Origin: Moricandia arvensis
Taxonomy: Eukaryota; Streptophyta; Magnoliopsida; Brassicales; Brassicaceae
Direction of reading: 5' to 3'
DNA length: 64,000 nt
Assembly (NCBI GenBank): GCA_905132765.1
Contig: CAJHQP010002223.1
Span: 1 to 64,000, forward strand
In this document: positions 47,690-60,145 of the stretch, in pieces
How the letters are laid out: each line of letters starts with the position of its first letter
How positions within the stretch are numbered: the first letter of the stretch is position 1
Made by a program: the position numbers and the translations under genes
The notes under the pieces: model-generated
Databases searched by the model: none
What the model saw: the letters and a program-made list of their open reading frames with translations, nothing else
What the model was told of the DNA's origin: nothing

Positions 47690-49771
47690 ATACTATGGCC
47701 TGTCCGCGAGGGTGATTGATGAACTTTCATGGACGGATGGCAACTTTATTCGAACCAAATCTTCAGAGAGCTTAAGTATCCTTGCTTTTGAGATATTAGA
47801 ATGATCGATCATCATGAAATCATCAAACTGGTCGAAAGATCATGTTCACGATCATCGGGACATGCGGTACGTACCAAACGGGCCAGAAGTGAAGTGTTGT
47901 GTCCTAACTCAGGTTCCACTCGTTGATCTTGAGTTTTGGCTTGACTGTTGGTCTTAGAATGTCTAATGGGCCGGGAAAGACTGGCTGTGGGATGGTCAAT
48001 TCTGTCATTAGGTCGTAGTTCCAGCCTTAGGTCAATTCCGGATGTACGCGTGTCAATTCTGTACACGGCTCGGTCCGTTGATCTGGTACGGTTGGATGGG
48101 TGAATCACGGTTGAGCTGATCTGATCGTACTGATCACCATGCTGGGCTGGTTCCACGTCCTGGGGTGCATCATTCCCTTTCTCTTCAAAAGGATTTGTCC
48201 ACAAATCTGGATCATCTGCACGGAAAAGAGATAAATCAGAAACATTAAAACTTGAAGAAATATCATACTTACCTTGAAGATCAAGCTGATAAGCATTGTC
48301 ATTGATTTTCTTAATGATCTGAAAGGGACCATCGACTCTGGGCATGAGTTTAGACTTTCTTTCTTCAGGGAACCGTTCCTTTCTCAAGTGAACCCACACA
48401 AGGTCTCCTTCCTTCAATATGACCTTGGTCCTTTTCTTATTTGCCTTTCTTTCGTAGATATTTGTCTTGGCTTCAATGTTGGCTCGAACCTTCTCATGCA
48501 ATTTCCGAATGGTCTCAGCCTTCTTTTTCCCATATGTACTAGTTCTTTCACTCAAAGGCAAAGGAAAAAGATCAAGTGGAGACATAGGGTTGAAGCCATA
48601 AACAATCTTAAACGGAGAAAACTTAGTAGCAGAATGCACATAATGATTGTATACAAACTCGACATGAGGCAAACATTCTTCCCAAAGTCTAAGATTCTTT
48701 CTAATCAACGACCTAAGCAATGCAGATAAGATCCGGTTTACAACCTCAGTTTGACCATCAGTTTGAGGATGACAAGTGGTGGAAAACAAAAGCCTCGTTC
48801 CTAACTTGGACCACAAAGTCTTCCAAAAATAGCTAAGGAACTTAGCATCTCTATCATAAACAATTTTTCTAGGCATTCCGCGCAACCTAACAATATCTCT
48901 AAAGAACAACTCAGCAACATGCACAACATCATCAGTTTTATGACAAGGTATGAAATGAGATATTTTCAAACACCTATCAACCACCACAAAGATATAATCT
49001 CGACCAGACTTAGTTCTAGGCAATCCAAGAATAATGTCCATAGATATATCAACCCAAGGATGAGATGGAATGGGTAGAGCTGAGTACAAACCTTGGTTTT
49101 GCACTTTGGATTTGGCTTTCTTGCAAACAACACATCGGTTGCAAATCCTATCTACATCCTTCATCAAGCTTGGCCAATAAAAATGCTCATACACCACCTT
49201 GTATGTCTTCTTGATTCCGAAATGTCCCATAAGACCTCCTCCATATGATTCCCTGACAAACAACTCTCTCAAAGAACATTGGGGCATACACAAGCGGTTA
49301 TTATAGAATAAGAAATCAGACACTTGATAGTACTTCCCATAAGCAGTCTTGGAACATTTTCTAAAAACCTCTTTGAAATCCGGATCAGTTGCATACAAAT
49401 CTTTGATAAATTCAAATCCAAGCAACTTTGTTTCTAGAATTGAGAGAAGAGTGTACCTTCTAGACAAGGCATCATCAACCACGTTTTCCTTACCTTGTTT
49501 GTACTTGATCACATAAGGAAAGGTCTCAATGAACTCAACCCCAATGTCCGTGCCTTTTGTTTAGCTTTTGCTGGCCCTTGAAGTGTCTCAATGATTGGTG
49601 ATCAGTGTGGATCACGAACTCCTTTGGCCAGAGATAGTATTGCCAAATCTGAAGAGCTCGCACCAAAGCGTACAACTCCTGGACGTAAGTGGGGTAGTTG
49701 AGTGTGGCTCCAAGTTTCTCACTGAAATAAGCAATGGGTTTCCTGTCTGCATCAAGACAGCACCAATACAA
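47690..49771 (-). pseudogene. gypsy RNase H, integrase and C-terminal region
   Basis: The 566-codon open frame at 47812-49512 covers the integrase. The zinc-binding region is GHFGIKKT...YWPSLMKDVDRICNRCVVC; its first His appears as Tyr in ESYGGGLMGHFG. The catalytic domain has WVDISMDIILGLP, IVYDRDAKFLSYFW and HPQTDGQTEVVNR. The C-terminal GPF module is VDGPFQIIKKINDNAYQLDL followed by FNVSDLSLF. No chromodomain was recognised. RNase H lies at 49535-49830 in two frames (DASGVCIGAVL; YFSEKLGATLNYPTY; FVIHTDHQSLRHFK), so at least one frameshift separates RT from integrase. A long tail of low-complexity residues follows the integrase and runs into the LTR. The DDE residues appear present, but the upstream breaks prevent a full polyprotein. 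Confidence 0.88.
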
Positions 49772-49831
49772 ACACCCGAAGCATCACACTCGATTACAAA
49801 AGTTTTAGCAAAATCAGGAAGCATAAGTAAA

Positions 49832-51440
49832 GGAGCTTGAGTTAACTTCCCTTTGAGATTTTGAAATGCCTCTTATTGAGCTTGTTCCCATTTGAACTCA
49901 ACATTCTTTTTAATCACCTCAATGAGTGGAGCTGCTATAGTACTGAAGTTTGGGACAAACCGTCGGTAGAACCCAACAAGTCCGTGAAAACTCCTCACTT
50001 CGCCCACAGTTGTTGGACTAGGCCAATCTCGGATGGCTTTGATTTTCTCTTCATCCACTCTGAGTCCATCTGCACCTACAAAAAACCTAAGAAGACCACG
50101 TGATCTGTTCCAAAAGAGCATTTAGCATGATTAGCAAAAGAGTGTTCTTTCCTAAGGATTTCTAGAAGAGATTTCAAATGCCTCTTATGATCATCAAGAC
50201 TCTTGTTGTAGATAAGTATGTCATCAAAGTAGACAACAACAAAATCACCAATGAATTATCGCAAGATATGATTCATCAAGCGCATGAATGTACTAGGTGC
50301 ATTAGTGAGAGTAAATGGCATGACAAGCCATTCATACAATCCTAGTTTTGTTTTGAATGCAGTTTCCATGTATCACCTTCTTTCATGCGAATTTGTTTGT
50401 AGCCACTTTTCAAATCTATCTTAGAGAAAACAGAGGAACCATGCAATTCATCAAGCATGTCATCAAGCCTAGGGATTGGATGCCTATACTTTACCGTGAT
50501 GTTGTTGATGGCGCGGCAGTCCACACACATCCGCCAAGATCCATCCTTTTGAGGCACAAAGAGGACTCGTACGACACAAGGGCTAAGGCTTTCTCTGATG
50601 TAGCCTTTCTCAAGAAGCTCTCCAATCTGTTTCTGAAGTTCCTTTGTTTCCACCAGCTTGGTTCGATAAGCTGGTCGGTTCGGAAGCTGTGCACCCGGAA
50701 TGAAGTCAATCTGATGTTCAATGCCTCTTATTGGTGGTAAACCTTTTGGGTTCTTTTTTGGAAAGACATCAGAGTAATCCTGCAAGACATCTATCAAATC
50801 ACTTGGAATTTCCGGTGCAAAGTTAGAAGAAGAAGTCATTAGAGATCCTTTGTAAACAAACAAAAGAAATGGTTGTTGAGAGTAAAGAGACTTTCTGACC
50901 TGACTTTCTTTGATAAAAAAAATTGGAATTCTTACGAGATGTCTCTGGTTCATCCGGTTAGAGTTCCTTGTCTTGACCCTTCTTGAGTTGGATCTGATCT
51001 TAGTGGACCTCCAAAGGAGTCAAGGGCACCATTGTGATCTTTTTCCCTTTATGATCAAAGGAGTGCTGGTTTGTGTATCCATCATGTACCGTCTTTTTGT
51101 CGAACTGCCATGGTCAACCCAAAAGAATGTGACAGGCGTCTATGGGAATGACATTGCAAAAGACCTTGTCCTCATATCGTCTGATGGTAAGAGGGACCGT
51201 GACTTGTTCCTTCACATGTTTCTCACCAGCCTCATTGAGCCATTCCAAACGGAAAGGTCGAGAGAGAGGTCTGGTCACAAGTCCAAGTTTCTTAACAAGA
51301 GTATCACTAGCAACATTAGTGCAACTGCCACCATCAATAATCAAAGAACAAACTTTATTGAAAATCAAACATTTAGAGTGAAAAAGATTCTTCCTTTGTT
51401 CTCGTTCGTTGGTTTTGGGTTGCACACTCAAGGATCTCCT
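49832..51440 (-). pseudogene. gypsy protease and reverse transcriptase, frameshifted
   Basis: The protease part (51114-51431) has CSLIIDGGSCTNVASDTLV, the DGGS form of the aspartic site common in plant gypsy elements. RT (50342-50953) has YSDVFPKKNPKGLPPIRGIE, DGSWRMCVDCRAIN and VFSKIDLKSGYKQIRM. After a frameshift near 50345 it continues with the VYFDDILIY catalytic box (about 50213-50251) and FLGFFVGADGLRVDEEKI (49873-50110). A stop separates LMNHILR from FIGDF. The elements are in normal gypsy order. The region is a near-complete but inactive pol. Confidence 0.85.
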
Positions 51441-52845
51441 AGTGACAAGTAATGGACCGTGAGCTGGGTAGTCGAGGTGGTCAGGTTCCTCATCAAAGGT
51501 CGGGACTGATTCTTCGTCGAGTTAGTCATCAAAGATCGGACCAAGATGTTGGTCATAGACTGGTCCAAGACCATCGTCCGTGGGCTCGTACTCATCAAAG
51601 ATTCGACTGGATGAATTGTCCAAGGGTTTCCTAGTAACCAGAACTGGTCCTTGATGTGGGTAATCGACTAGTTCTTCATCCTCATCATAGACTGGACCGA
51701 GATCTTCCTTATCCTCCTTGTCGTCCTCGGACTCAACTTCTCCATTCTCCAAGAGAATCATCACCTTTTGGTTTGGAAAACGGTTAGCATAATGCCCAAG
51801 ACCATGACATCTAAAGCACTAGATGTCTCTTGTTCGTTTGGGAGGTCCATCAGTCTTTTCTCTATCAACACGAGCAGGAACATTAGTCTTAAAAGCTGTA
51901 TTTGTTGTGGCTGAAGACTTAACTTTGTCTTGGTAGTTTGGTTTGGAATCAAAGGTCGGTTTTGGGGCATCGGATGGTTTGGACAGGCCCTTCCTCTTGA
52001 TTTGCTGCTCAATCAAGATAGCTTTGTGGAGCATCTGATCCAAACTTTTGTAATCTTGAAGCTCCATTCGGTCTTGAATGTCACGGTTGAGTCCAGCAAC
52101 GAATCTTGCCATAGTAGCCTCTAAAGTCTCATCCACGTCGGCTTTGATCATCAGTGTTTCCATCTCCTGAAAGTAATCCTCAACTGATTTGGTTCCTTGA
52201 AGCAAACGTCTAAGACTTTGGTGAAGGTCACGATGGTAGTGCTCCTGAACAAATCTTTTCCTCATCAAGATAGTGAGCTCATCCCATGAAACTATAGGTC
52301 TTCCACCTGTTCTCCTCTTGTGAGTCAACACTTGATCATAACAGTTAATAGCATAGCCAGTAAATTCAGTTGCAGCCAACCTAACATTTTTAAGTTCAGA
52401 GAAATTTTGAAAATAAAAAACGAGCTCAATTTTTCTTTCCCATTCTGAACATGCATCATGATCGTTTTTGCCTTCAAAGGTTGGAATCTTTTCAAACCAC
52501 CTAAACCATCACCAACTTGTTCATTTCTCCTACAAAAAGGATTAACATCACCTCGTTCATGGTTTGGTGTCGTGGAGCTCTCCTAGGTCGGTTGATGGAA
52601 CGATCATCAAGGAACTCCTCCTCGTCATCATCATCGGATCGGTTGGTCGGTCTTGGGTGTTCTCTTCTTACTCTGGTTCTGGACTGAGTTGTTTGACGAA
52701 CCTGTATCTCATCAAGACGTTGATGGATCTTCTCTAAACCTGTGTTCAAAAGGTTAGTAAAAGAATCATTTAGACCTCTCATTTGCAAGTTGGACAAGCT
52801 GGCTACAAAATTTTCGGGACGGTTTCTTTCATCTTCACTCTCCAT
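51441..52845 (-). pseudogene. gypsy gag with zinc knuckle, frameshifted
   Basis: The likely start is MESEDERNRPENFVASL (52845). An Arg-rich acidic linker follows, then the capsid-type gag domain (51819-52379: VSWDELTILMRKRFVQEHYH, LLQGTKSVEDYFQEMETLM, ATMARFVAGLNRDIQDRMEL). The CCHC knuckle is CFRCHGLGHYANRF, with the last Cys as Phe, and a stop lies just before it. An acidic spacer with LGPVYD repeats joins gag to protease. Confidence 0.82.
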
Positions 52846-53335
52846 GGTTCCTGAAATTGCTAAACACCAAAGATTAGCACAGTTAAATTTATTCCTCACA
52901 CGCTCATGTGTTTAATCTCCCCCACTCAAGTGTTTCACTCGGAATTTGGATGGTCACTCAAGAGTTTCTTCTCAAAGTTCTAAAAAAGACGAACCAAGTT
53001 TCTCAATGGGTTTTCCAAGCAAACAAACAATGAAATGAGATAGGAAGATAAGAAATTTGGGTTTTGGAATCCGCTTTAACCTCCTCAAAAATCGGATTTC
53101 TCCTCGGCCAGCAGGATTTCTCTTCCACCACCAAACCACAATCAAACTTTTCAAAATTTCTTTTTTTTTTGACCTTTTTTTTCTCTTTTTTTTCTCTTTT
53201 CTTTTGATCTTTCTTTTTTTTCTTTTTTATATTGGATGGTAATGAGGGGCCTAAATTCAAGATAGAAAGAAGAAGAAGTGTTTGAAAAAATTTAAATGGA
53301 AGATGAGAAGAATAGATAGATGATACCAATTGAGT
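52846..53335 (-). other. gypsy 5' untranslated leader
   Basis: Sequence between the PBS and the gag start. It holds an A/T-rich low-complexity tract (53160-53230). No gene. Confidence 0.6.
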
Positions 53336-53348
53336 GGCTCTGATACCA
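53336..53348 (-). other. Primer-binding site, initiator tRNA-Met type
   Basis: The minus strand reads TGGTATCAGAGCC, the standard complement of plant initiator tRNA-Met, next to the 5' LTR. Confidence 0.9.
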
Positions 53349-53869
53349 CTTAATACGTCCTAAGATTGGAAAGGATCACTCAAACAGTTCAAAAGATATG
53401 AACTTGCCAAGAAGGGAGAACTGATGGGTTGAATGGTGACACAAAGGGTTGCGGATGGCCCGATGATACTACCAGAGATTCGTCGTTGCTTGATGTGATG
53501 CACAAGTCCAACGAACGAAGGTTTGTTTACTCAGAGATAACCTCACCAAGAAACAGAAATGCTCTAAACAAAGAACAAAGAGAATAAACTCAAAATATGA
53601 AGAAAATTGATTGATTTGTTGTTGTAGAATGATTACATATTTATAGTAGAAAAGGCATATGAAAAGACTTAAAATTTTATGGAAAAACATGCATAGAAAA
53701 ATCACCAAAGACTAAAAATGGTCAAACGACTCTTTGGTTCTTGTTCTGGTCGAAATAACCCTTGGTCTACTGTCCAGGTTCATCTGAATCTAGTGGTCAA
53801 CAAATGACCCTTCACCTACTTTCCAAGTTCGTCCGTACCAGATGAGTGTACTGCGGTAAGGAGCAGGAC
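53349..53869 (-). mobile_element. Ty3/gypsy 5' LTR, about 521 bp
   Basis: Homologous to 47231-47689. The minus-strand 5' end is at GTCCTGCTCC (the left LTR keeps the canonical TG). The flank beyond is TACAGTGATC. No TSD can be checked because the left LTR is fused to another element. Confidence 0.82.
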
Positions 53870-54586
53870 GTACAGTGATCTAGTAAGGTGTTTTGACTCT
53901 TTAATAAAACTTATTTTGATCATTTTTTCCTTTGAAGTTTTTTAGGTGATAAAAACCTAAAACCTGTAATTGAGAGAATTTTCCTTTAGAAATCACTGAA
54001 AATCCATTGATTTAAAAGCAATTGAAACATATTTCAAAATCAGTAATAGTGATTTCATAATCAAAATAAGTGGATGATTATAAATTAATAACATGCATTT
54101 GTAATTGAAATATTCATTGTGTAATCGACATCTAATTCATCGCCTTCATGTGATATATATAACTGAAGTTTCTTGATGTCTAAGAAATTCTGGATCATGT
54201 GTGATAATGTATACATTTGACAGAAAGTCTTACAACCTATCAAAACAAGCACTAACAAAGTTTGACAAAATACACTTTTCTTGTTCATTTGATGGTATTT
54301 CTTCTTGATTTGTGATTGCTTCTGTTATTTGAATAACAATAATATGATAACTACTTCAGTATGTTCGTATACAAGACATGTTTCATTTGTATGATTAATG
54401 TCAATTTAAAAGTGAAAAAGTGTCCATAGTGTCTCTCTTCACAAGAGACAACAGCTTGAGAAAAAAAAAGGGTCCTTCGTCTACCTCTACCACAAAGAAG
54501 CAAATCGGCATAGAGTCTGTCATTTAAAAAGAACATGGTTTCGTGATGATGCAAAGGTATCATAATAAGGTAAAGCCGCTTTACGT
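53870..54586. other. Unassigned sequence right of the gypsy element
   Basis: AT-rich, no clear repeats or conserved frames. It may be older host sequence. Confidence 0.4.
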
Positions 54587-54742
54587 ATGAGTCTCGCGTC
54601 GGTACGACGGAAACGTCCGGCGGAAAAAGTTGTGTCTTTGGTGAGGAAGGCTCATATCTTAAACATCAACATTCCAACCGAAAAAAAACAGATCTTCTTA
54701 GTCAACAACGGCTTCGCCGTCGTATACGGTGATGATAATTAG
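54587..54742 (+). CDS. Small ORF of 51 aa in a GC-richer patch, unknown
   Basis: ATG to TAG encodes MSLASVRRKRPAEKVVSLVR and continues to NNGFAVVYGDDN. Base composition (CG-rich codons, GTCCGGCGG) differs sharply from the AT-rich surroundings, which hints at a former coding exon. The N-terminal half is basic; no family is recognised. It could be a fragment of a larger gene disrupted downstream, where a SINE follows 57 bp after the stop. Function unknown. Confidence 0.3.
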   Translation: MSLASVRRKRPAEKVVSLVRKAHILNINIPTEKKQIFLVNNGFAVVYGDDN

Positions 54743-54799
54743 AACGGCATCTGAGGCATGGCGTCGTAACGAGCCAACGACATGTGCGTACACACATCT

Positions 54800-55158
54800 T
54801 TTTTTTTTAACGCTGGGTAACAATTACGTCATCATATAATTCATAATTCTATTACATATGATGATCAACTATCTGCAACATGAGTGACACTGATAAATAA
54901 CTCCTCGGATAATGCTCCATGATGAAGCTCTCCCCGAAATACTTGGATCAACAAACGATTCTACATGTACGACACCCTTGATAGACATGCTCTCCGCAAC
55001 AGATGACTACAACGAACAACTCTGCTTGCAGTACTCTGGAACCTCCGATAAACGCCTCATCCAATAATCTGCAAGAAAGTGCATTGTCTGGAATTCGAAC
55101 CCCATACCTAGGTGTAGAAGCCTTTAAACCTTAACCAGTAGGTTGCGGTGCTTCCACA
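54800..55158 (-). mobile_element. tRNA-derived SINE, 359 bp, with 15-bp TSD
   Basis: On the minus strand it begins TGGAAGCACCGCAACCTACT. It has A-box-like ACTGGTTAAGG and B-box GGGTTCGAATTCC, and ends in a poly(A) (poly(T) at 54800-54808). The TSD is TGCGTACACACATCT (54785-54799) and TGCGTACTCACATCT (55159-55173), one mismatch. Confidence 0.88.
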
Positions 55159-55173
55159 TGCGTACTCACATCT

Positions 55174-55817
55174 AGAACAACAATATTGTAAGGACGGCGT
55201 CCGTTTGAGGTCTGGGCCATCATTGGGATTTTAGTAAACAACAATAAGTGCTAATATGTTTGGGGGCTCTATCAAATGGCACAATTCGCTAACGAGGTAT
55301 AATTATGTTACAAAGAGGGACCCACTGGTTGTTACAAGTAGATTGTCGTCTTCCTCACTGAAAACGCAGAGAAACTTAGTAGCAGAAGAATAGGAGAGGT
55401 TACATAAGCTGGAGGAGAGAGATAGACTAAGATCAGAGAAGATCCCGAAGTAATCACAACTCTAGAAGTCTCAACGATCTCTCTGGTTCATTCTACGAGC
55501 CTTCGCCATCATCGGAGGTATCAGAGGTTGAGAGGGTATCATCTCCATCGTAGTCGCTGACGTAATCCTCTCCAGTAACAGCCTTGTGTATCTATTTCTA
55601 GTGGATTGCTAGTGAAAGCTAGCCCCGGTGAAGTATAGCGGCTCCTCCATGTTGGAGGAGTCTGGTGAACACTGGGTGAACAAGCTGTGTTGTTCTTTGT
55701 GTCTTACGTTCTTTGCATAACACCACACATTATGGTTCAATCAAAGCGAATAGAATCTAACCAAGACCAAAGGAAGAAAGACTTGAATCTAGTTAAACCT
55801 AGTGATACCTTTACAAG
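55174..55817 (+). mobile_element. Probable 5' LTR and flank of the copia element
   Basis: Sequence upstream of the PBS, with direct resemblance to plant copia leaders. The LTR start cannot be fixed because no second LTR is present after the polypurine tract to compare with. Confidence 0.45.
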
Positions 55818-55830
55818 TGATATCAGATCC
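55818..55830 (+). other. Primer-binding site remnant, tRNA-Met type
   Basis: TGATATCAGATCC, a decayed TGGTATCAGAGCC, preceded by a TTACAAG LTR-end-like sequence. Confidence 0.65.
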
Positions 55831-55932
55831 AGGTTCTCGCTGAAGAGAACCAGGTTTGATCTAGTATGTGAAGGTTGATAGAAACTTTCTTTAGTGTCAC
55901 TTGAGTGGTTTTTCATACAGAGATCCACAACT

Positions 55933-58900
55933 ATGGATTCAGTTCATGCAAGTTTTGAGATGGAGAAGTTTGATGGTTCGGGTGATTTAGGTTTATGAAA
56001 GTTTAAGATGTTAATGCAGCTTGAGTTGCAGGGACTGGAACACATCTTAAGTGAAGAAACTATATCACCTAAAGGAGAAACTGATGGTGACACAGTTACT
56101 GATCAGGACGTGAAGAAAGATCCTCTTGCTAAGGAAAAGGATACTCGTGCCAGGAATCTCATCTGTTCAAGTCTAACTAACATTGTTTTGAGAAAAGTCA
56201 TGAGAGAAACCAAAACTATGGGAGTCTGGAAGGCACTTGAAGGGGACTATCAGACAAAAACGTTTCCGAATTGAATCTATCTTAAGCAGCGGTTTGCTAG
56301 CTACAAAATGATAGAAGGTAAAAGCATAGAGGAGAATTTGGATACGTTCTTGAAGTTGGTTGATGATCTTGCTAGCCTAAATATCAACATATCTGATGAG
56401 GATCAGGCAATACAAATCTTGACAAGTCTACCTCCTCAGTATGATTACCTGGTACATACTCTCATATATTGAAATGGAAAATAAACTTTGACTGTAAAAG
56501 AAGTCACAGCGTCAGCCTATGCTAAAGAAGCTGAACCCACTGAAAAAGGATTAGGCAAACATCCTAGGTCTAGTGCTGAAGGGTTATTCATTTCGAGAGG
56601 AAGAAATAATAAGAGGACCAGTAACCATGGACGAAACAGATCAAAGAGTAAAGATTTCAGATCTAATTCAAAGGGAAGTTTCAGCCAAAGGCTAGAGAGT
56701 GTTGGATTTGTGGAAAGGAAGGACATTTTAAACGTGATTTCCAGAAATAAAAGAACAAAGATCTTCAAGTTCTGCAAATCTTGTTCAAGATAAAGAACTT
56801 CCTATGATCCTGATGACAAGTATACACGACACAAAGGGAAATGGGTTTTAGATTCTGGTTGCAGTTTCCACATTACTCCAAACCGTGAAGTCTTATTTGA
56901 TCTAGAAGAGTTTGAAGGAGGGAAAGTACTGATGGGAAATAACTCAGTAAGCGAGGTAAAAGGTATTGGCAAACTGAAGATAGTAAACCTTGATAACTCA
57001 ACAGTGGTTCTCACCGGAGTAAGATACATGATCTCTATGGTTAGGAATTTGATTTCTTGTGGCCAACTTGAAAAAATGTGTGTGAATATAAAGGTGGAAA
57101 CTATAAGGTTGTATTCTTTAAAGAAGGAAAGAAAATCTTGTCAGGAAACTACAAAGATGGCTTATAATACCTTGATGGATCAGTGGCAAGGGCTGAGGCA
57201 AACGTTGTTAGGCAAGGAGTTAATCTTACAAATCTATGGCACTCTAGGCTTGGTCACATGAGCTTAAAGAACATGAATATTCTAGTCAAGAATGGGTATC
57301 TTGCGGATAAAGAAGTTTATACATTGAATTTTTGTGAAGAATGTGTTCTTGGGAAAGCTCACAAGCTACCATTCCCCTCGGCAAAGCATGTCACAACAAA
57401 GATACTTGGATATGTTCACAGTGACTGGGGATTACTGGCTAATGCTGAAAGGTTGTGAGGATGTAAATACTTCCTTACAGTGATTGATGATTTCTCGAAG
57501 AAGGTTTGGATCAGATTTTTAAGATCAAAGGATGAAGCATATGAGAATATTGCAGAATGGAAAAAGTTGGTAGAAACTCAGAAAGGCCAAAAGGTTAAGT
57601 GTTTGCGAACTGATAATGGACTGGAGTTCTGCAATAATCTGATGGACATGATGTGTAAAGAAGCAGGTATTAAGTGTCACAGAACCTGCAGAATCAGGGT
57701 TGGAAAAGATGTTTTGGGCTGAAGCTGCGTCTACTGCAGTCTACTTAATAAACCAGACTCGTAATGCCTCACTTGGGTTCAAGATACCTGAAGAGGTGTG
57801 GTCTGGGGTCAACGTGGAGTATGGTCATCTAAAGAAGTTTGGATGTGTTGCTTATGTGCACACTATTCAAGATAAAATAAGTCCAAGGGCAATCACATGG
57901 GATATCCGCAAGGCACCAAAGGTTATAGGATCTGGTTAGCAGATGAAGAAAAATCAACGATAAGCAAGAATGTGGTATTTGATGAGAACACGTTGTATAT
58001 GAAACCTAAAGACCAAAAAACTGAAGGTTCCTCTAAGACTAAGAAAGTAACTTTCAAAGCTGATCTAATTCAAGGTCCTTTTCAAGGTACATCTTCAGTT
58101 GAAACTGGTTCAACGTCTGGTTCAGGACATACTGGTCAAGGTGGAGTTCATTCAAATGTCAGAAAAGACTCGGACTCAGACGAAAGTAAAGATGAGGATG
58201 AAGAAGGAACAGGATGAACATAGGAGTCTTTAGGTGATTATCTACTGGCAAGAGACCGCGTTAGGAGACAGACCAAGCCTCCTGCTATATTTGAAAAAGG
58301 GGATTACTTGGCTTTTGCTTTGATTAGTGCTGAGGATATATCAGTGGCTGAACCAAAATCATTGGCTGAAGCTATGAAGAGTAAAGATTGGGAAAAATGG
58401 AATTTATCAATGAAAGAAGAAATGGATTCATTGGATAAGAATCACACATGGGATATTGTAGAGAGACCGCTTAGACAGCGAATAGTCGGCTGCAAATGGA
58501 TTCATAAGCTCAAAGATGGGATACTAGGAGTGGAAGATCCGAGATACAAGTCAAGTCTGGTGGAAAAGGGGTACACTCAAGTCGAAGGTGTTGACTATAA
58601 TGAAATATTTGCTCCAGTCGTGAAACATGTATCAATGAGGATCATCTTGTCTTTTGTGGTGAATATGGATGCCAAATTGGAACAGATGGATGTGAAGATA
58701 ACGTTTCTACATGGTAATCTTAATGAGACTATTTACATGGAACAACTTGAAGGGTTTGTTAAGAAACGAGATGAAGGGAAAGTGTGTTTGCTTAAAAAGT
58801 CATTGTATGGTTTAAAGCAGTCTCCTAGGCAATGAAACTTAAGGTTTGATTCATTCATCAAGACGTTGGGATTTAACAGATGTGTCAAAGGATCCGTGTG

Positions 58901-59912
58901 TCTACATGAAGCAACTCATTTCAGGGGAAGGAATATATCTTTTGTTATATGTAGACGACATGTTAATCGCATTCAAAAGCAAGAAAGAGATTCAGAAATT
59001 TAAAGAGAATTTGAAGTCTGAATTTGAAATGAAAGACCTTGGTTCTACCTAAAAGATTCTCAGAATGGACATAATAAGAGACAGGAGGAAAGAGACTCTA
59101 AAACTAACTCATACTCGATATATTGAACAAGTTCTAAAGACATTTGAAATGGAGTTTTGCAAGCCTGTGATTACTCCAACTAATACTAAGTTCAAACTCA
59201 AAAGTCTTACTGACAAGGAACGGATAATGGAATCAAAAGTTATGGATGCTATTCCTTACGCCAGCGCAGTTGGAAGTCTGATGTCGCGATGGTTGGTTCA
59301 AGACCTGACCTTGCATTCGCAGTGGGACTGGTTAGTAGGTTCATGTCAAAGCCAAGTAGAGAACACTAGGATGCGGTTAAGTGGATACTTAGGTATTTGC
59401 AAGGTGCTAAAGAGCTGTTCTTAACCTTCACAAAGTCAGGACACTTTGATGTTGAAGGATTCAGTGATTCTGATTACTCAACTGATCTCGACAAGCGAAG
59501 ATCAGTGACTGGTTATATCTACAAGGTTGGTGGAAATACTGTTAGCTGGAGATCTTCGTTACAACATGTTGTGGTATTGTCAACAACAGAGGCTGAGTAT
59601 ATGGCTTTATCAGAAGCGACCAAGGAGGGGTTATGGCTGAGGGAGTTTTGTAACGAGTTGGGTTTTGAGTCAGAAAGTTTCAAGCTACACTGTGATTCAC
59701 AAAGTGCTATTTGTTTAGCTAAAAACTCAGTTCATCATGACATGACTAAGCATATCGCTAACAAGATTCATTTTATCAGAGATATAATTAATATTGGATT
59801 AGTGAAGGTCCTAAAGGTTCATACTACTCTGAATCCTACAGATCTACTAACGAATACATTACCTGGAAACACGTTCGAGAAGCATCTCGTAACACTGGGG
59901 ATCATTTCCTGA
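55933..59912 (+). pseudogene. Ty1/copia (Tnt1/Tork-like) polyprotein, degraded
   Basis: It starts MDSVHASFEMEKFDGSGDLG. In order: gag to about 56460; a CCHC-like knuckle CWICGKEGHFKRDF in another frame (56700); protease WVLDSGCSFHITP (56850); pre-integrase LWHSRLGHMSLKNM with CEECVLGKAH (57230-57370); integrase VIDDFSKKVWIRF and LRTDNGLEFCNN; reverse transcriptase CKWIHKLKDG, EIFAPVVKHVSMRIILSF and LLLYVDDMLIAFK (about 58940); RNase H YIYKVGGNTVSWRSSLQ, STTEAEYMALSEATKEGLW and LHCDSQSAICLAKNS. At least eight stops or frameshifts. The integrase region after CHRTC jumps to FWAEAASTAVYLINQTR, so the third catalytic acid (Glu) region is deleted. The element is inactive. Confidence 0.9.
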
Positions 59913-59958
59913 GCGAGGTTTGAGGTACTCCGAGATGGTTCTGTTGTTTGGCCATCTC

Positions 59959-59970
59959 AAAAGAAGGGGG
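59959..59970 (+). other. Polypurine tract of the copia element
   Basis: AAAAGAAGGGGG lies 46 bp after the polyprotein stop. The sequence that follows (TACATGAAAACG) shows no sign of a 3' LTR like the 5' flank, so the 3' end appears lost. Confidence 0.7.
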
Positions 59971-60145
59971 TACATGAAAACGAGGAGAAAACGGGTTAGT
60001 GGTTTGTTCTCATAAATCAGACAACAAAGATAACTAACAAAAAAAGGAATTATTAAAAGGTTCTTACCTTGAGGATACTGGTTCATTTCCGAAGAAATCA
60101 AAAGAAATCAAAGGCTTAGTGAACCAGAATAATCAATAGACACAA
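59971..60145. other. Junction sequence, LTR scrap
   Basis: CTTAGTGAACCAGAATAATC at 60114-60133 matches 62400-62420 inside the Athila-like LTR with one change, so this is a small fragment of that family. Confidence 0.4.

Noticed and set aside
48274..48729. 151-codon plus-strand frame
   Set aside because: Shadow of the gypsy integrase frame on the other strand.
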